Of a stretch of DNA of 64,000 nt, positions 24,791 to 36,436 are shown piece after piece; the first letter of the stretch is position 1; every line of letters starts with the position of its first letter. The notes under the pieces were generated by a model, which saw only the letters and a program-made list of their open reading frames with translations, did no database searches and had not been told where the DNA came from. Origin of the DNA: Corticium candelabrum. Its lineage: Eukaryota > Porifera > Homoscleromorpha > Homosclerophorida > Plakinidae. Where the stretch lies: positions 5,930,979 to 5,994,978 of the forward strand of contig NC_085089.1 in assembly GCF_963422355.1 (NCBI RefSeq), given 5' to 3'. The position numbers were made by a program, and so were the translations under genes.

Positions 24791-27700
24791 ATGGCATAGA
24801 AGAATGTGCAAACAATCCTAGTAACTAACCACTGATGCATAGAACATATGCATATCCATTTCCCAACACACTGCCATCGTGCTTAACTGTGATCATGAAG
24901 TATCCTTCCTCTTTCAGGTTGAAATAGATAGTGTACTTCCCTACACGATGACGTCCAGAGTCACAAGTAACGACTGAATCAGCCATCACCTCATCATCAG
25001 CACCACCCGGCTAAACCGTCAAACACTATAATCACCCAATTGCCAATATGATATAACCCAGTCATGCATCATACCTCTGACAGAAACACTGTCATGAGCA
25101 AGGCATGGTAGTCATTGTCCTTCTCGATAGGATTCTCATAGCGATCTTTGAGTTCAACCTCCAAACTTTGCTCTGTCCCTTGCACCACTACCATAGTCGT
25201 ACCAGTCCTCAATAAACCACTCTTGCTGATGTCTACACTTGCTACAACATGCAATACAAACTATACCAGCAGTCCACGTTGTTTTGACATTACGTTTATT
25301 TTAGTTTGGTTTAGTTATATCTGCGTAGCTAAACTCCATGCATGTGGTTGCTACCAATATGAAAACAGGTGCACCATGTAGGTATGCATGCAATCATTAC
25401 AATTAAGTCTGTGAGTGCAAGAATTGCCATGTGTGCATTGAGTGTTAACAAGCACTTCATGCCAAACGTTTCATGGTAGACAGATTAATGGTATAAAAAT
25501 TGAATAAGCACATTAAGTTAAGCCAAGATCAACCTCTATTGCTTTTTTTGTAAATAGTCATTGCCTGACAAAGATTGTCACATGTTCACTTCTACTTTGA
25601 TTCATTTTTTATTGGCAAAAACAGACACACATATAGGCTAGATTCACAGACAGATATAGGCCCTGCTCCGAGTCAAAAACAACTTCTCTCTCTAAATGGT
25701 GGTCAGATAGTCTATTGCAAGTTCCTTGTGTGTGAAGACCTGCTGTTTAAAAAGTGCTTTCAACTTGAACTGAGAAAGCAGGGATCGCTAAGTCTCCGTG
25801 GCTAGCTGAGTTAGAGATGGGAAAGATTTCTGACCTAGCAATGCAGAATTGTACTGGATCCTGCAATTCATCCACTTTGTAGCTTGTCATGAGATACCGT
25901 CTACCCTCGTCCTTGTCTAGTACCAAAATTAAATCAAGATGTTTTAGTTTTAGTTTTAGTAAAATCAAAACAATTGGTTTCTTGAATTTTAGTTTTAGTA
26001 TAACCAAACTAACGTGGCAACCAGTCTCCTGGCTGTTTCTGACTTAACAATGACAAAGTCCTACTACCATATTTCTGCAAATAGTGCCCCATACTCAAAT
26101 TGTGCCCATGCTCAAATAATGCCTCATGGTGAGCCTATATGAAATAATACTGTCCAATGCTTGATTAGTGCTCCACTGCAATAGTATTCAAACCCATCTA
26201 TATGTATGCACGTCTATCACTGCGTACTTATGAGATGCAATGAACACCCAGATAGAACTACTGAGTGACGATGACGATTTAACGTATGCAACAGACCAGA
26301 AATACGACCCAAGGCGTGGTCCCTGCTCCGCATCAAAACACCGAATTTCGAGTTCTTCCGACGAGCTAAAAATGTGTCTAGAAATAAGCCTAGCTATTCG
26401 ATAATGTTTACCTCGAAGCATTTCATGCATCTTGATGCTGGGCAAAGTTACAGAAGGATTAGAACGAGGTCTTGTGTCGCTAGTGTCGCCGTAACAGCTT
26501 GCCGGTTTTTCTCCGCCATTATGCGCGATACGGGAACGCGGATGCACCTCACGTAATAGACACGTGATGCAACTCTATGTATAGCATTCTAATGACGTTT
26601 GTTGGATATAATTCAAATTATTATATCTTGCGCGAACCATGCGCTGTTGCATTATACGGGTAGTTGAGGCGTGGTCATAGCAACTAATTGTTGCAACGGT
26701 CAGCAGACGCATAACAACCAATCAGCACGTCAGAAAGTAATTAATGCACCAATCAGCACGTCGGACAGTATACTTTGCGGGAAGTGTCATGTTCGTTTCC
26801 GGTTTCGTAAACGAGTCGTGTGTTGGAGATGCCTCGTCCTCGTGTCAGTGGAAGAAGACCAACGAGGCGGCTACTCCCGCTGTGACGGATATAGTAGAAT
26901 GCGTGAACGTGGCATATTTACGTAATGCCGCAGCAATGTCCACCCGCTGAGGTTGTGCGTCATTGTGGTGTGAATGTGCGAACGGGCGTAGCTTTCCATT
27001 CTTCCAAGCGAATTGGCCGTGGTGGCAACAGTACATTCGAGATCTACGGGAGAATGGTTTGATTCAAATGGCAGGCAAGTAGGAAGCGTCATTTTCTGAG
27101 AGAAGGCTTTGCAAGTGCAGAAGGCGTGTCAGAAGTTCCGGTTTAGACAGCGTAAACGTTTATAACTGCGTGACGACTTCGTTATTAGCTATGAAATTAG
27201 ACATGCACTTTGATACTATAGTGCGTATTTGTACTAGCAGATTTTGTAATCAAACGTCGGTGTGCGCAGTAGTCACCCGAAAAGGGTGCGCGAACTCCTA
27301 GAAAAAATTCTTATAAATCGTATTACAAAGTAATCAAGTTAAGCTCTAGTACGTTGTTGTAGTTTATTTTCGCCTATGTTGTGTTGAAGTATGAAGGGTG
27401 TAGAGCATGTAGGTTCGAAGAAGACGGATTTGAAAAGTGCGCGCTTCAAGAGCCGTTTACATGGTCCACGCCCATTGGTCAGCTTTGTAAGTACCTGCAT
27501 CTGAATCGCAACGACGCAAACTACTCGTCGTTTCGTTTTCTTGACTGAACGTATCTTCGTTATCGGTCAATTGTATTTAGAATCATGTTCTAAAAAGTGG
27601 CAGACCAGCCAGGGTGCACGCCTTGAAGTGAAGCGAACGTAGCCAGGGGGTAACTGTAAGATTAGATCAGGTAGTTTGTTTGTGTAGTGTGATGGCATGC

Positions 27701-28749
27701 AAACGAAGAATGTAACAACCTCTGTGCTTGCAAATAATGGCCTATGCTCGAATTGTGCCCCGTGCTCAAATAATGCCCCATGTTTCGGAACTATGAAAAA
27801 CAGTGCCTCACGTGGCACTATCTGTGGAATACGGCAATTGTGATTATTCATTATTCGTTGTGTTGGGGTGCATATGCAACAAATGCCAACTGCCAGCGAC
27901 TGGGTAGTAACATAGCAACATGACAGTCAAGAAAATCAACAGCAACCACATATATAAAATATACAATTGTAGACTACACGTCTACAAATTCCCACAAGGT
28001 TATTCACCCATCTCAGGGCCGCAGGAGCCGGTCAGGCTGGTCTGGCCACCAGTGGACTTTCACCAGAGGCCGAATTCAGAACTGTAGGAACCAGTCCGGT
28101 TGATTCGGTTTGGCCAAACTATCTTTCAGAACTACACTTCGCACCATCAATGATTGCCCGAAGCTTACGGTTGAAAATAAGGAAAATTAAATAACTAATA
28201 TATTATAGTTGAAACGAAAGTAAATTATAGCATCTTGACATTTACACTGCTCTGAGGTCATTGCTTATCCACGTACTAAGTAATTGTTGGTAAACGAGAG
28301 TAGTTATTCAAGAACCCATTGTGCAATACATTATTAGATACAAGTGTGGAAGACTGCTCTCTTGGTGTGCTATCCTAGGACCATACCCTCTTAGTGCGCA
28401 TTAGGCTGGACCACTTTTGAAATGCTTCCTTCGGGCCTGCAGCATCTTGTGATGTCAGTTAATTAATGACTCAATGTGTTATGTGCAATGGACTAACCTG
28501 CAGTAACTGTCCTACTGAATGGGCTGCCAGGCAAATCTACTTCGCTGACTCTGACAGCCACAACGTACACGCCAGACTTTCTAGTTGGAAACGACACTCG
28601 CACTTGGTGGCTCTCTCCTGTAGCTTCAGCAACTCTACTGTTCACAGCCGTCGAAATCTTGCCATCAGGAGACGTCACAACGGCTTTCACAATATTCTCC
28701 ACATCGCTGCCAGTGTATGGTTTCCAATTCCACTTACACACCTACACAA

Positions 28750-28784
<35 letters not shown>

Positions 28785-29240
28785 ATAGATATGTACATAA
28801 ATGGACAACAAAGTGAACATAGTAGATGGAAGAGCTACCTTTACAACAAATGTGATGGTTGTTCCTGCTTCTACTACGTTTGGAACATCCCAGCTGACAG
28901 AAGAAGCACTCGCTGATAAGCCTCGTGTAAATGAGTGGAAACTCCTTCGAAAGTTAGGAAAACTTCGACCACCATTAATAGTGTTCAACAAATTTTGCCA
29001 CATGTATCTGATAAAATTTCTCAATATGTTTCTGTCACCGGACGTGCTGCGAGCTGTTGTGTTTTGCAAAACAGTACGAATCACAAAATACGAAAGACCT
29101 GCCACAAAGATCACGGCACATAAAAATGAGGTTAGAGTTAAACTAACAAGCAACTTAACAGACAAAACACAAATCTTAAGTAAGATCTGTAACTTACCAG
29201 CAATTCCAGCCACAACAGTGACAAACAGTGCTATCTTCAT
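19777..29240 (-). CDS. AREL1: AREL1-like HECT E3 ubiquitin ligase with filamin-type repeat
   Basis: A HECT ubiquitin ligase of the AREL1 type; in vertebrates this protein is anti-apoptotic and ubiquitinates IAP antagonists. Exons: 29198-29240, 28839-29098, 28498-28741, 25075-25241, 24830-25010, 24389-24528, 24258-24335, 23499-23763, 23270-23391, 23160-23209, 21606-21715, 21385-21549, 21204-21329, 21006-21138, 20551-20609, 20168-20343, 19777-19879. The N-terminus is a hydrophobic anchor, as in human AREL1. It is followed by Ig-like/filamin segments (WNWKPYTG, then [19 protein letters not shown]). [12 protein letters not shown] motif and [13 protein letters not shown] are AREL1 signatures. The HECT domain shows [62 protein letters not shown] and finally LPTAHTC, with the catalytic Cys codon split by the last intron. 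It ends GFGMV. One short exon (length 3n+2, perhaps 14 codons) between 21716 and 23159 was not located. Exon 24258-24335 ends in a GC donor. Confidence 0.9.
22088..22256. repeat. GT / GTTT microsatellite in AREL1 intron
   Basis: Mixed (GT)n and GTTT/GCTT units followed by a pure (GT)n run. Confidence 0.95.
23428..23476. repeat. CA microsatellite in AREL1 intron
   Basis: A pure (CA)n tract between two AREL1 exons. Confidence 0.95.
24599..24786. repeat. CA microsatellite with CGCA interruptions
   Basis: About 190 bases of (CA)n with interspersed CGCA units in an AREL1 intron. Confidence 0.95.
25245..26060. other. AREL1 intron segment, open frames rejected as exons
   Basis: Holds an open minus-strand segment at about 25822-25920 with splice-like edges. 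Its phase does not fit AREL1, whereas exons 28498-28741 and 25075-25241 join perfectly without it. A 'cctgctccg.(g/a)tcaaaa' string near 25660 recurs near 26322. No second gene could be assembled. Confidence 0.4.
26067..27835. mobile_element. 1.8-kb element with CC(G/A)TATT termini and 'aataatgcccc' subrepeats
   Basis: The left end on the + strand reads CCATATTTCTGCAAATAGTG and the right end, reversed, reads CCGTATTCCACAGATAGTG. Inside each end are degenerate copies of a 'ctcaaataatgcccca' unit (26090-26180 and 27725-27790). The interior, within an AREL1 intron, is richer in CpG and carries two CCAATCAGC boxes. No transposase was recognised. The ends resemble in style those of the element at 55174-55743. 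Confidence 0.6.
26716..26763. promoter_or_regulatory. paired CCAAT boxes
   Basis: CCAATCAGC occurs at 26718-26726 and again at 26749-26757, inside a 31-bp tandem unit (AACCAATCAGCACGTC and CACCAATCAGCACGTC). This matches the NF-Y binding consensus. A GCGGGAA string follows at about 26777. Short open frames start on both sides, but no real gene was recognised. It may be the promoter of the surrounding mobile element or an alternative promoter of AREL1. Confidence 0.4.
27840..28495. other. AREL1 intron segment, nothing recognised
   Basis: Between the mobile element and AREL1 exon 3. No exon, repeat or RNA gene was identified on either strand. Confidence 0.5.
28748..28786. repeat. AAAT tetranucleotide microsatellite
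   Basis: About nine to ten copies of AAAT in the intron between AREL1 exons 2 and 3. Confidence 0.95.
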
Positions 29241-29847
29241 AACACCTAAGCGTAAGCAAATATCACATCATAGTAATCAGACAACTCCAAATATAATTTT
29301 TAACTTAATGACCCAGTTGGTGCCACAAAACAATAAATCTTATATTAACATTATGAATATATATAGGACATAACTAATAATAAAATATGATAGACTTTTT
29401 TATTTTTTACATTATTTAATTTTTAATTTTCTTAATTTTTAATAAAGAAGCACTAAAGTGCTCAACCCTCGGCTGCTAGCTTACATTACAAGGAGGCATC
29501 GATGTTAATGAGATACAAGGTCACGTGGACATCACTAGCCATCACACACGAAGTCTAATTAGCTAAACAGTCAGCTGAGAAAGGACAGGCAGCCTTTGTG
29601 CCAAATAGCTTCAATTGCACCCAAATCTACGAGAAACACAGTAGGGTACCCATATTGCAAGAAAACAGAGAATAGACTGACAGGTGCAAGTGCACATAAA
29701 CAATATGGTAACAGTAGACATAAGCGGAGTAGATAATACTGCCCACATCTGATCTATCTCAACCCATCCACATCCAGCCATCGAGTTGCTTGTTGATCTA
29801 GTGCAGTCTTACTGTAACCCAACACATGTGCGTTTCAGGTTAAACAA
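29241..29847. other. AREL1 upstream region, up to gap
   Basis: A/T-rich DNA before the AREL1 start codon, including a T-rich tract at 29396-29445. No promoter element or gene could be assigned. The left end of the Helitron may lie here or in the gap. Confidence 0.4.
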
Positions 29848-30047
29848 NNNNNNNNNNNNNNNNNNNNNNNNNNNNNNNNNNNNNNNNNNNNNNNNNNNNN
29901 NNNNNNNNNNNNNNNNNNNNNNNNNNNNNNNNNNNNNNNNNNNNNNNNNNNNNNNNNNNNNNNNNNNNNNNNNNNNNNNNNNNNNNNNNNNNNNNNNNNN
30001 NNNNNNNNNNNNNNNNNNNNNNNNNNNNNNNNNNNNNNNNNNNNNNN
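29848..30047. other. assembly gap (200 N)
   Basis: Exactly 200 Ns; it removes the left part of the Helitron coding region. Confidence 0.98.
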
Positions 30048-33000
30048 TACGATGCGCTTCAGTACCCGCTACTCGTCTGTCGCGGCGAAGATGGATATAA
30101 TTTCGAACTGCGTGAAGTTGACCCAAGAACAGATTTGCCTACCAACAAGAAAGTATCCGCTATGGACTTCTACGCCTACAGAATCATGGTGAGGAACAAC
30201 AATTTTAACCACCTACTTAGAACCAAAAACCTCTTCCGTCAGTTTTTAGTCGATATGTACGCTAAGATTGAGGGAGAACGTCTCCGGTACGAACGCCACA
30301 ATCAGAGCAAATTGCGAGTCGACAGCTACATCCACCCAAAAGATGCTTTCGCCCAGGATAGCCAAGATACTGACCTTGGACGAGCAGTCATTCTTCCATC
30401 TTCTTTCACTGACGGTCCCAGGTACATGCATGAGAAGACTCAAGATGCAATGACGTATGTCAGAAAGTACACGGCCGTCCTGATCTTTTTATAACTATTA
30501 CATGCAACCCCTCTTGGCCGGAGATAAAAAAAATGAGCCGATGAGAGGACCAACATCCCCGAACAGACACGACCTTCTGGCCAGAGTCTTTCGCCTGAAG
30601 TTTAAAAGCTCATCAATGGTGCCACCTTTGGCACAACACGCTGTCACATGTCCTCCATCGAGTGGCAAAAGCGGGGCCTCTCCCATTCGCATATCTTGGT
30701 GTGGCTTGAAGAGAAACTCCACCCTGCTGATGTCGACCCTATTATTAGTGCAAAGATACCCAACCCCAAAGAAGACTCAGTGCTCTACAACATCATCAAG
30801 AAGCACATGATCCTTGGGCATGCGGTGCACTAAACCGAAAGTCGCCATGCATGAAAGACGGCAAGTGTACGAAACGATAGCCAAGAGAGCTTCTCCAGGA
30901 GACTCAGACAGGGCACGACGGGTACCCACTTTACCGCAGAAAAAAGGTGGCAGATGGTGGCTTTACAGCAAAGTGACAATCTTAGGTTGCAACGAAGTGG
31001 AAATTGACAACACGTGGGTGGTCCCTTATTGCCCTATTCTGTCCAAGATCTTCAATGCGCACATTAATGTTGAGTACTGCAATACAGTGAAATCGATCAA
31101 GTACATATGTAAATACGTCAACAAAGGTAGCGATCAGGCAGTATTCGGGCTGGAACGGCAAGAAATGAGGAGGGATGAGGTTCAAGGTACGAGATTGGAA
31201 GATACATCTGCAGCAGTGAAGCAACATGGCGTATTCTCGACTTCCCGATTCATCACAGGTATCCACCAGTAGAGCATTTGTACGTGCACCTGGAGAATGG
31301 GCAACGTGTGTATTTTACCAAAGACAACATAAGAGACAGAATAGTAGAGCCACCTAGAACTACTTTGACAGCATTCTTCGACCTTTGTCAAAACTCTATT
31401 GTATTGCGATGTGCCACAATACTCCAGATGGGACAGATCCAGTAAGAAATGGAAACGACGCATCCAGGGCATCCACGTGGAAGGACATCCAGGAATCAAG
31501 TTATGCGACACTCTTGGTAGAGTGTACACTATCCACCCAAGCGCATTTGAATGCTATTGCTTGCGCCTTCTCCTTCACACAGTCAGAGGGCCGACATCGT
31601 ATGAAGATCTTAGAATGGTCAATCAATTCAAGTGTGCAACTTTCAGAGAAGCTTGCTCGATGAGGGGTTTGTTGGAGGATGAAGGTCACTGGAGCGCAAC
31701 TCTAGAAGAAGCTGCTCTCAGTCGCTCTCCCGCATGCTGAGAAATCTGTTTGGCACTATGATCGTCACGTGTGGGCCGGGAAACCCAAAAAGCCTGTGGG
31801 ATAAACACAAAGAGAGCTTAGCGGAAGACATACTACTTGAGGTAAGAATTTGTTACCTACAAACTTACAGGTTACAGCAACTGCAACTCTAACCTTTCCT
31901 TCTCCATTTTTAGGTGCGCTATCAGAATCTTAGCCAAGAACCTTGCTTCAACCAAGCACTCATACTGTTCGAAGACATAGTTATTAGATTAGGAGGCCAC
32001 AAGCTTAGAACGTATGGTCTGCCGACACCTCAGAGAGACCAGCAGGTATGCAATTGCAGAGACTTGATCAGAGACAACAACTATGACCAAGATGAGCTTA
32101 CAGCGTACGTATCAAGCAACAAACCATTACTGGTGCCAGACCAAGCTGCGGCTTATCACGTCATCCTATCTGGTGGTATTATCTTTGTAGATGCACCTGG
32201 TGGCACAGGCAAGACGTTCCTCCTCAACCTTTTACTTGCGAAGGTGAAGCAACAAAAGAAGATTGCTGTTGCTGTTGCTTCATCAGGAATTGCCGCAACT
32301 TTGCTTACCGGAGGCAGGACTGCCCACTCAGCTTTCAAACTTCCGTTAAACCTGGCACATACGGAGACGCCAACCTGTAACATCGCTAAGGGTACAGGAA
32401 TGGCCACAATACTAAAGCAATATCAGCTGATTGTGTGGGATGAGTGCACAATGGCAAACAAGCTGGCGCTGGAGGCTCTTGATCGCACGCTAAGAGATAT
32501 CAGAGAAAGACAACAAACAGCTTTTGGTGGTGTAACCGTTTTACTTGCTGGTGATTTTCGGCAAACTTCGCCAGTCATACAGAGGGGAACCCCGGCAGAT
32601 GAACTTTCAGCTTGCCTTAAATCTTCTCTTCTATGGCAGCAAGTCCAAACTGTCACCCTGTCTACTAACATGAGAGTGTATCTTGAAGGGGACGCAACAG
32701 CGGGAGAGTTTTCATCGATGCTGCTATCAATTGGAAAAGGCGAACTGACTGCTGATGAGAGCGGACTGGTAACCATACCACCCGTATGTGGAGAATTAGT
32801 TAACGGTGTAGAGGCACTTAACGGAGAAGTCTTCCCCAACTTGGCTGTAAACTACAAGAACCACAAGTGGTTGTGCGAGCGTGCCATCCTTGCACCAAGA
32901 AATGACATGGCCAGCAAAATCAATAAAAACTTCTTATGCAATTGCCTGGAAAAGAACAGCTGCTAAAGTCTATTGACACAGTTGTGGACATGTCGGATTC

Positions 33001-33454
33001 TGTGCAGTATCCAACCGAGTTCCTAAATTCCTTAGACCTTCCTGGCATGCCACCGCATAATCTTAAATTGAAAGTGGGGTGCCCGGTTATGCTTCTCCGA
33101 AATCTGGATGCTCCCGATCTTTGCAATGGAACACGACTCATCATTAAACAGATTTTGCCGCACGTTCTTGAAGCCACCATACTGACAGGACAAGCTCAAG
33201 GAAAAGACATCTTCATACCAAGAATACCACTCATACCATCGGACCTTCCCTTTCAATTTAAACGACTGCAGTTTCCACTAAAAGTTTGCTTTGCAATGTC
33301 CATCAATAAATCACAAGGTCAATCATTGAAAGTTGTTGGGTTAGACTGGCAAACACCTTGCTTTTCGCACGGGCAACTGTACGTTGGGTGCTCAAGAGTT
33401 GGCAGACCTAGCAGCCTCTTTATCAACGCACCGGAGCGAAAAACAAAAATGTAG
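30048..33454 (+). pseudogene. Helitron Rep-helicase gene, broken
   Basis: The transposase of a rolling-circle Helitron. Helitron_like_N pieces come first: LQYPLL..GEDG at the gap edge, then ATPLGRR read in a shifted frame of the 'FITxTCNPxWPEI' motif. These are followed by the HUH motif context SIEWQKRGLSHSHILVW (30648-30700) and GPTSYEDLRMVNQF. A PIF1-type helicase then starts near 31914: GGTGKT Walker A, SSGIAATLL, WDECTM Walker B, LAGDFRQTSPVI, and after a frameshift near 32950 the C-terminal motifs VGCPVMLLRN and AMSINKSQGQS. At least four frame changes and several stops occur, so it cannot make the enzyme. The 5' half is damaged more than the helicase half. Confidence 0.9.
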
Positions 33455-33872
33455 TATATCATAGAGTGTTGCAGCGAATGTTGACATGCAGAACAACTGA
33501 CAGTGTTTTAGTCTATGCACTTGAAGAAAAAACGAAAACAATGCGTATGCAAAAGCACTACAGTGAAATGATAGTATTCCACCAAATCTTTAAAAATCGG
33601 CTTTTTTAAAAGCCACTAAACACGTTCAGAGAGAGTCAGATACCTAGGCTACTGACGTGCATGTGTTGCCATTGTGCTACTCTCTTCATACTGCTAGGAC
33701 TTAGTGCCAGTAAAATGTGCAGCAAATATAGGGAAGAAACACCCACACATCTACAGTTGTAACTTTCGCCTGCTAATGTAGCCCGTGCAACAAACGGGTT
33801 CAGAATCCGGGACCTCGCAATAAAGATTGCACGTGACGTGTCCACAGACCTATCTTTACACTACAGTATCTT

Positions 33873-33901
33873 GCCCGTACGAAGGACGGGCCATATATCT
33901 A

Positions 33902-33902
<1 letters not shown>
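33873..33902 (+). mobile_element. Helitron 3' terminus: hairpin plus CTAG
   Basis: A 6-bp stem, GCCCGT (33873-33878) with ACGGGC (33886-33891), is followed after seven bases by CTAG at 33899-33902, and the next base is T. This is the canonical Helitron 3' end (hairpin about 10 nt before CTRR, inserted next to T). It places the element's end 448 bp after the helicase stop. A related GCCCGTGCAACAAACGGG hairpin lies upstream at about 33782. Confidence 0.85.
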
Positions 33903-33945
<43 letters not shown>

Positions 33946-34000
33946 TTTATTTATATATTTATATATTTATATATTTATATATTGTATGTAATATATATAT
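33903..34000. repeat. TA microsatellite and T-rich tract
   Basis: (TA)n starting right at the Helitron 3' end, followed by poly-T and 'tatattta' units. The T of the Helitron target lies in this tract. Confidence 0.9.
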
Positions 34001-34043
34001 TTTTACTTTTACATTTAAACAGAACTAACTACCAAATTCTACA

Positions 34044-34262
34044 CTACGCTACGGTGGGTATATCCCAACTATCAATGTCCTGTACTTCAAGTTGAATTCT
34101 TCTGAACAACATCCTTGCATTGTATTTCCACAACTGTACCGAAAGTTGTTGCGTCAAATTCTGGAAAGCTTGATGGAATCGAATTCCGCTGACAGCTGAA
34201 GTTTTAGATGCAATAGCTTTTAACGTTTTAATGCTGAACGGAGACCAGAAACCCAATGTTTC
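34044..34262 (-). pseudogene. C-terminal tail of a reverse-transcriptase-linked repeat (minus copy)
   Basis: The frame FSIKTLKAIASKTSAVSG, then QLSVQLWKYNARML, matches the tail of the plus-strand copy at 34320-35292 (AHSLEVLRSIVKKSLLSSG, then QLSVRLWQYNSRL). Only about 70 codons remain. It points away from the plus copy, with a (TA)n tract between them. Confidence 0.7.
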
Positions 34263-34263
34263 C

Positions 34264-34264
34264 A

Positions 34265-34310
<46 letters not shown>
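34264..34310. repeat. TA microsatellite between two inverted gene tails
   Basis: About 20 copies of TA, exactly at the boundary of two head-to-head related fragments. Confidence 0.9.
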
Positions 34311-34315
<5 letters not shown>

Positions 34316-34319
34316 CTCT

Positions 34320-35292
34320 CCGTTTTCTTAAGGACTCAGCGTTCATACCGGTACATGAAGAAAATGATTGGACTCAGCATTCTTCCTTTTTCACTGGTGA
34401 AGTGCAATGCCGGCAACATCTTGCAAGTCTTTTACCACCTACTAGTTCTGTCTCGTCCTCTGTTTCTTCTACACAACATTCCTTCCAGAAGGCTCTGGAT
34501 GATGCTTTGAGATCCAGCATTAAAGGCAGCCTTGTTAGTCTGCGAGAACAGGCACGTTTCAGTGCTGTCGCATATCCTCATGCGGGGGCTTGGTTGAGGG
34601 CAATCCCAAACTCAAGTCCAAGCCTGGCCATGTCTCCGCGTAAATTTGTCACTTCTTTGCGTTTGCGTTTGGAAATTCCGGTTTTCCAGCACCCCCCACA
34701 CTCAGTCCGTTGTGTGTGCGGTCATGAATTGGACATTTTTGGTGACCATGCTCTTGGCTGTGGTCCTCTTCGGATTAAGCGACATGATGCCTTATGTGAC
34801 GTCATCTTCCACTGGTTGCTCTTAGACAACCCCAATGTACGCCGAGAACAATGCTGTTCCCCTCATTCTGTGACAAGACCAGGTGACGTTTTTCATCCCG
34901 ACTTTTCCCTAGGCAAGGCTGCTTATTTCGACATTTCCGTGAGGAATTCGTTCACTCCCTCTCGCCTTAATAATGCTGCTATAAAAGCTGGTGCTGCTGC
35001 TGAGACTGAGGAAGTGGACAAAGATAAACGCCATCTTGCTAACGTTTCAAGTTATGGCTGTTTGTTCTACCCTCTTGTGGTGGAATCATACGGAGTATGG
35101 GCTGCACATAGTCTGGAGGTGTTGAGATCAATTGTAAAGAAGTCTCTTCTATCATCTGGCTTGTCTCTGGGCCAAGCTTCCAGGCAGTTTCATAAACAGT
35201 TATCTGTTCGTTTATGGCAGTATAACTCAAGACTGATTAGTGACTATCTATCTAATTATTATGACTTAGACTCTTTGTGCTTCCGTCCTTAG
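34320..35292 (+). pseudogene. C-terminal part of a reverse-transcriptase-linked repetitive protein
   Basis: About 320 codons are open. The Cys/His pattern CVCGHELDIFGDHALGCG, followed by RIKRHDAL, then RPGDVFHPDFSLGKAAYFDI, is the tail commonly found after reverse transcriptase in a multi-copy invertebrate and plant repeat family. The reverse transcriptase itself is absent, so the element is 5'-truncated. The frame begins inside the (TA)n repeat, so no natural start exists. I infer the RT link from family knowledge; the window shows only the zinc-binding-like motif and the tail. Confidence 0.65.
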
Positions 35293-35299
35293 GGCGGAT

Positions 35300-35800
35300 A
35301 TGTGTTATTTGTGTTATCTGTATTATATACAAATATATGGGTATATATATAATAGTGTGTATACAAAAAAGTCTATACAAACTGCAAACGGCAAAATTAA
35401 TAGTTGCTCTAAATGACAAAAACTCTTTATGACCATAAAATTTTAAATTTACGTGAGTCACTGAGCAACCTAAAAAGAAACAACAAAGTAGCAACCACCA
35501 CCACCACAACAACAATAACCCCTTTAGAGTAAAAGAGAAAAACAAAATAACAATTTTAAAAAGTAAAAATTAATTAAAACTCAAACGTTAATATTAAATT
35601 TTTAAAAAATATTTAGTTAAATTTTAAATTGAAATGTTAAAATTTTAAATTCATAAATATTAGGTCTTTCAAATTACTGTTTTGAAAATAAAATTAAGAA
35701 TTAGAAAATAAAAGCAGAAAATTACAAAATTAGATACATAAAAACTGTAATACAAAAACATAGAAGGGTCCAACCGCCCATTGACCCTCTGTGTCTACAT
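35300..35800. other. very A/T-rich stretch
   Basis: Low-complexity AAATT/TTTAA DNA following the repeat tail; no gene or structured element seen. Confidence 0.6.
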
Positions 35801-35803
35801 AAA

Positions 35804-36436
35804 CAAGTCCAAAAACATTTTGAGAAAATGATGGGTATGTAGGGATGGGTATGTACTTATGTCATTTATGCCCATCTCCTACATCACATTCACAACTGCT
35901 GCAAGCCATATAGGTAAAAAGATTGTGATGTAGGAGATGGGCATAAATGACATAAGTGCATACCCATCCCTACATACCCATCATTTTCTCAAAATGTTTT
36001 TGGACTTGTTTCATATATTTTTAGCTATGCTAAAAGTCTACTACGCGAGCACGTGTGAAATTTTGACTTCCACCAGAAGCTGAATGCCCAGTACTTCCGG
36101 TCTGCGTCTAGATAATTAAATACATTACTAATTTATTTTAGAATTTACTCATATTTTGATCTGATCATGTTTTCAGTTGACTGTTCATCTTGTCTGTAAG
36201 GTTGAGTAGTATCACACACGACTGCTGCGTTTTAATTAATTTAGGTAAAAAGATTGTGATGTAGGAGATGAGCATGATTAAGTACATTCCCATCCCTACA
36301 TACCCATCATTTTCTCAAAATGTTTTTTTATTTTTTAGGTAAAAAGATTGTGATGTAGGAGATGGGCATAAATGACGTAATTACATGCCCATCCCTACAT
36401 ACCCATCATTTTCTCAAAATGTTTTTAGACTTGTGT
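35804..36436. mobile_element. four-armed foldback repeat cluster
   Basis: A unit of about 90 bp occurs four times: 35804-35890 in inverted orientation, then 35923-36009, 36242-36327 and 36336-36436 in direct orientation. Each contains GTGATGTAGGAGATGGGCAT (or one change) and CATCCCTACATACCCATCAT. The first two form a hairpin element of about 206 bp. The last two are nearly back-to-back tandem copies. No coding content. Confidence 0.85.

Noticed and set aside
25747-26007. Possible extra AREL1 exon at about 25822-25920
   Set aside because: Its donor phase does not fit, and exons 28498-28741 and 25075-25241 join perfectly in phase without it.
26829-27092. Short plus-strand frame starting [14 protein letters not shown] inside the AREL1-intron element
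   Set aside because: It stops after 18 codons and the following frames have no recognisable transposase motif.
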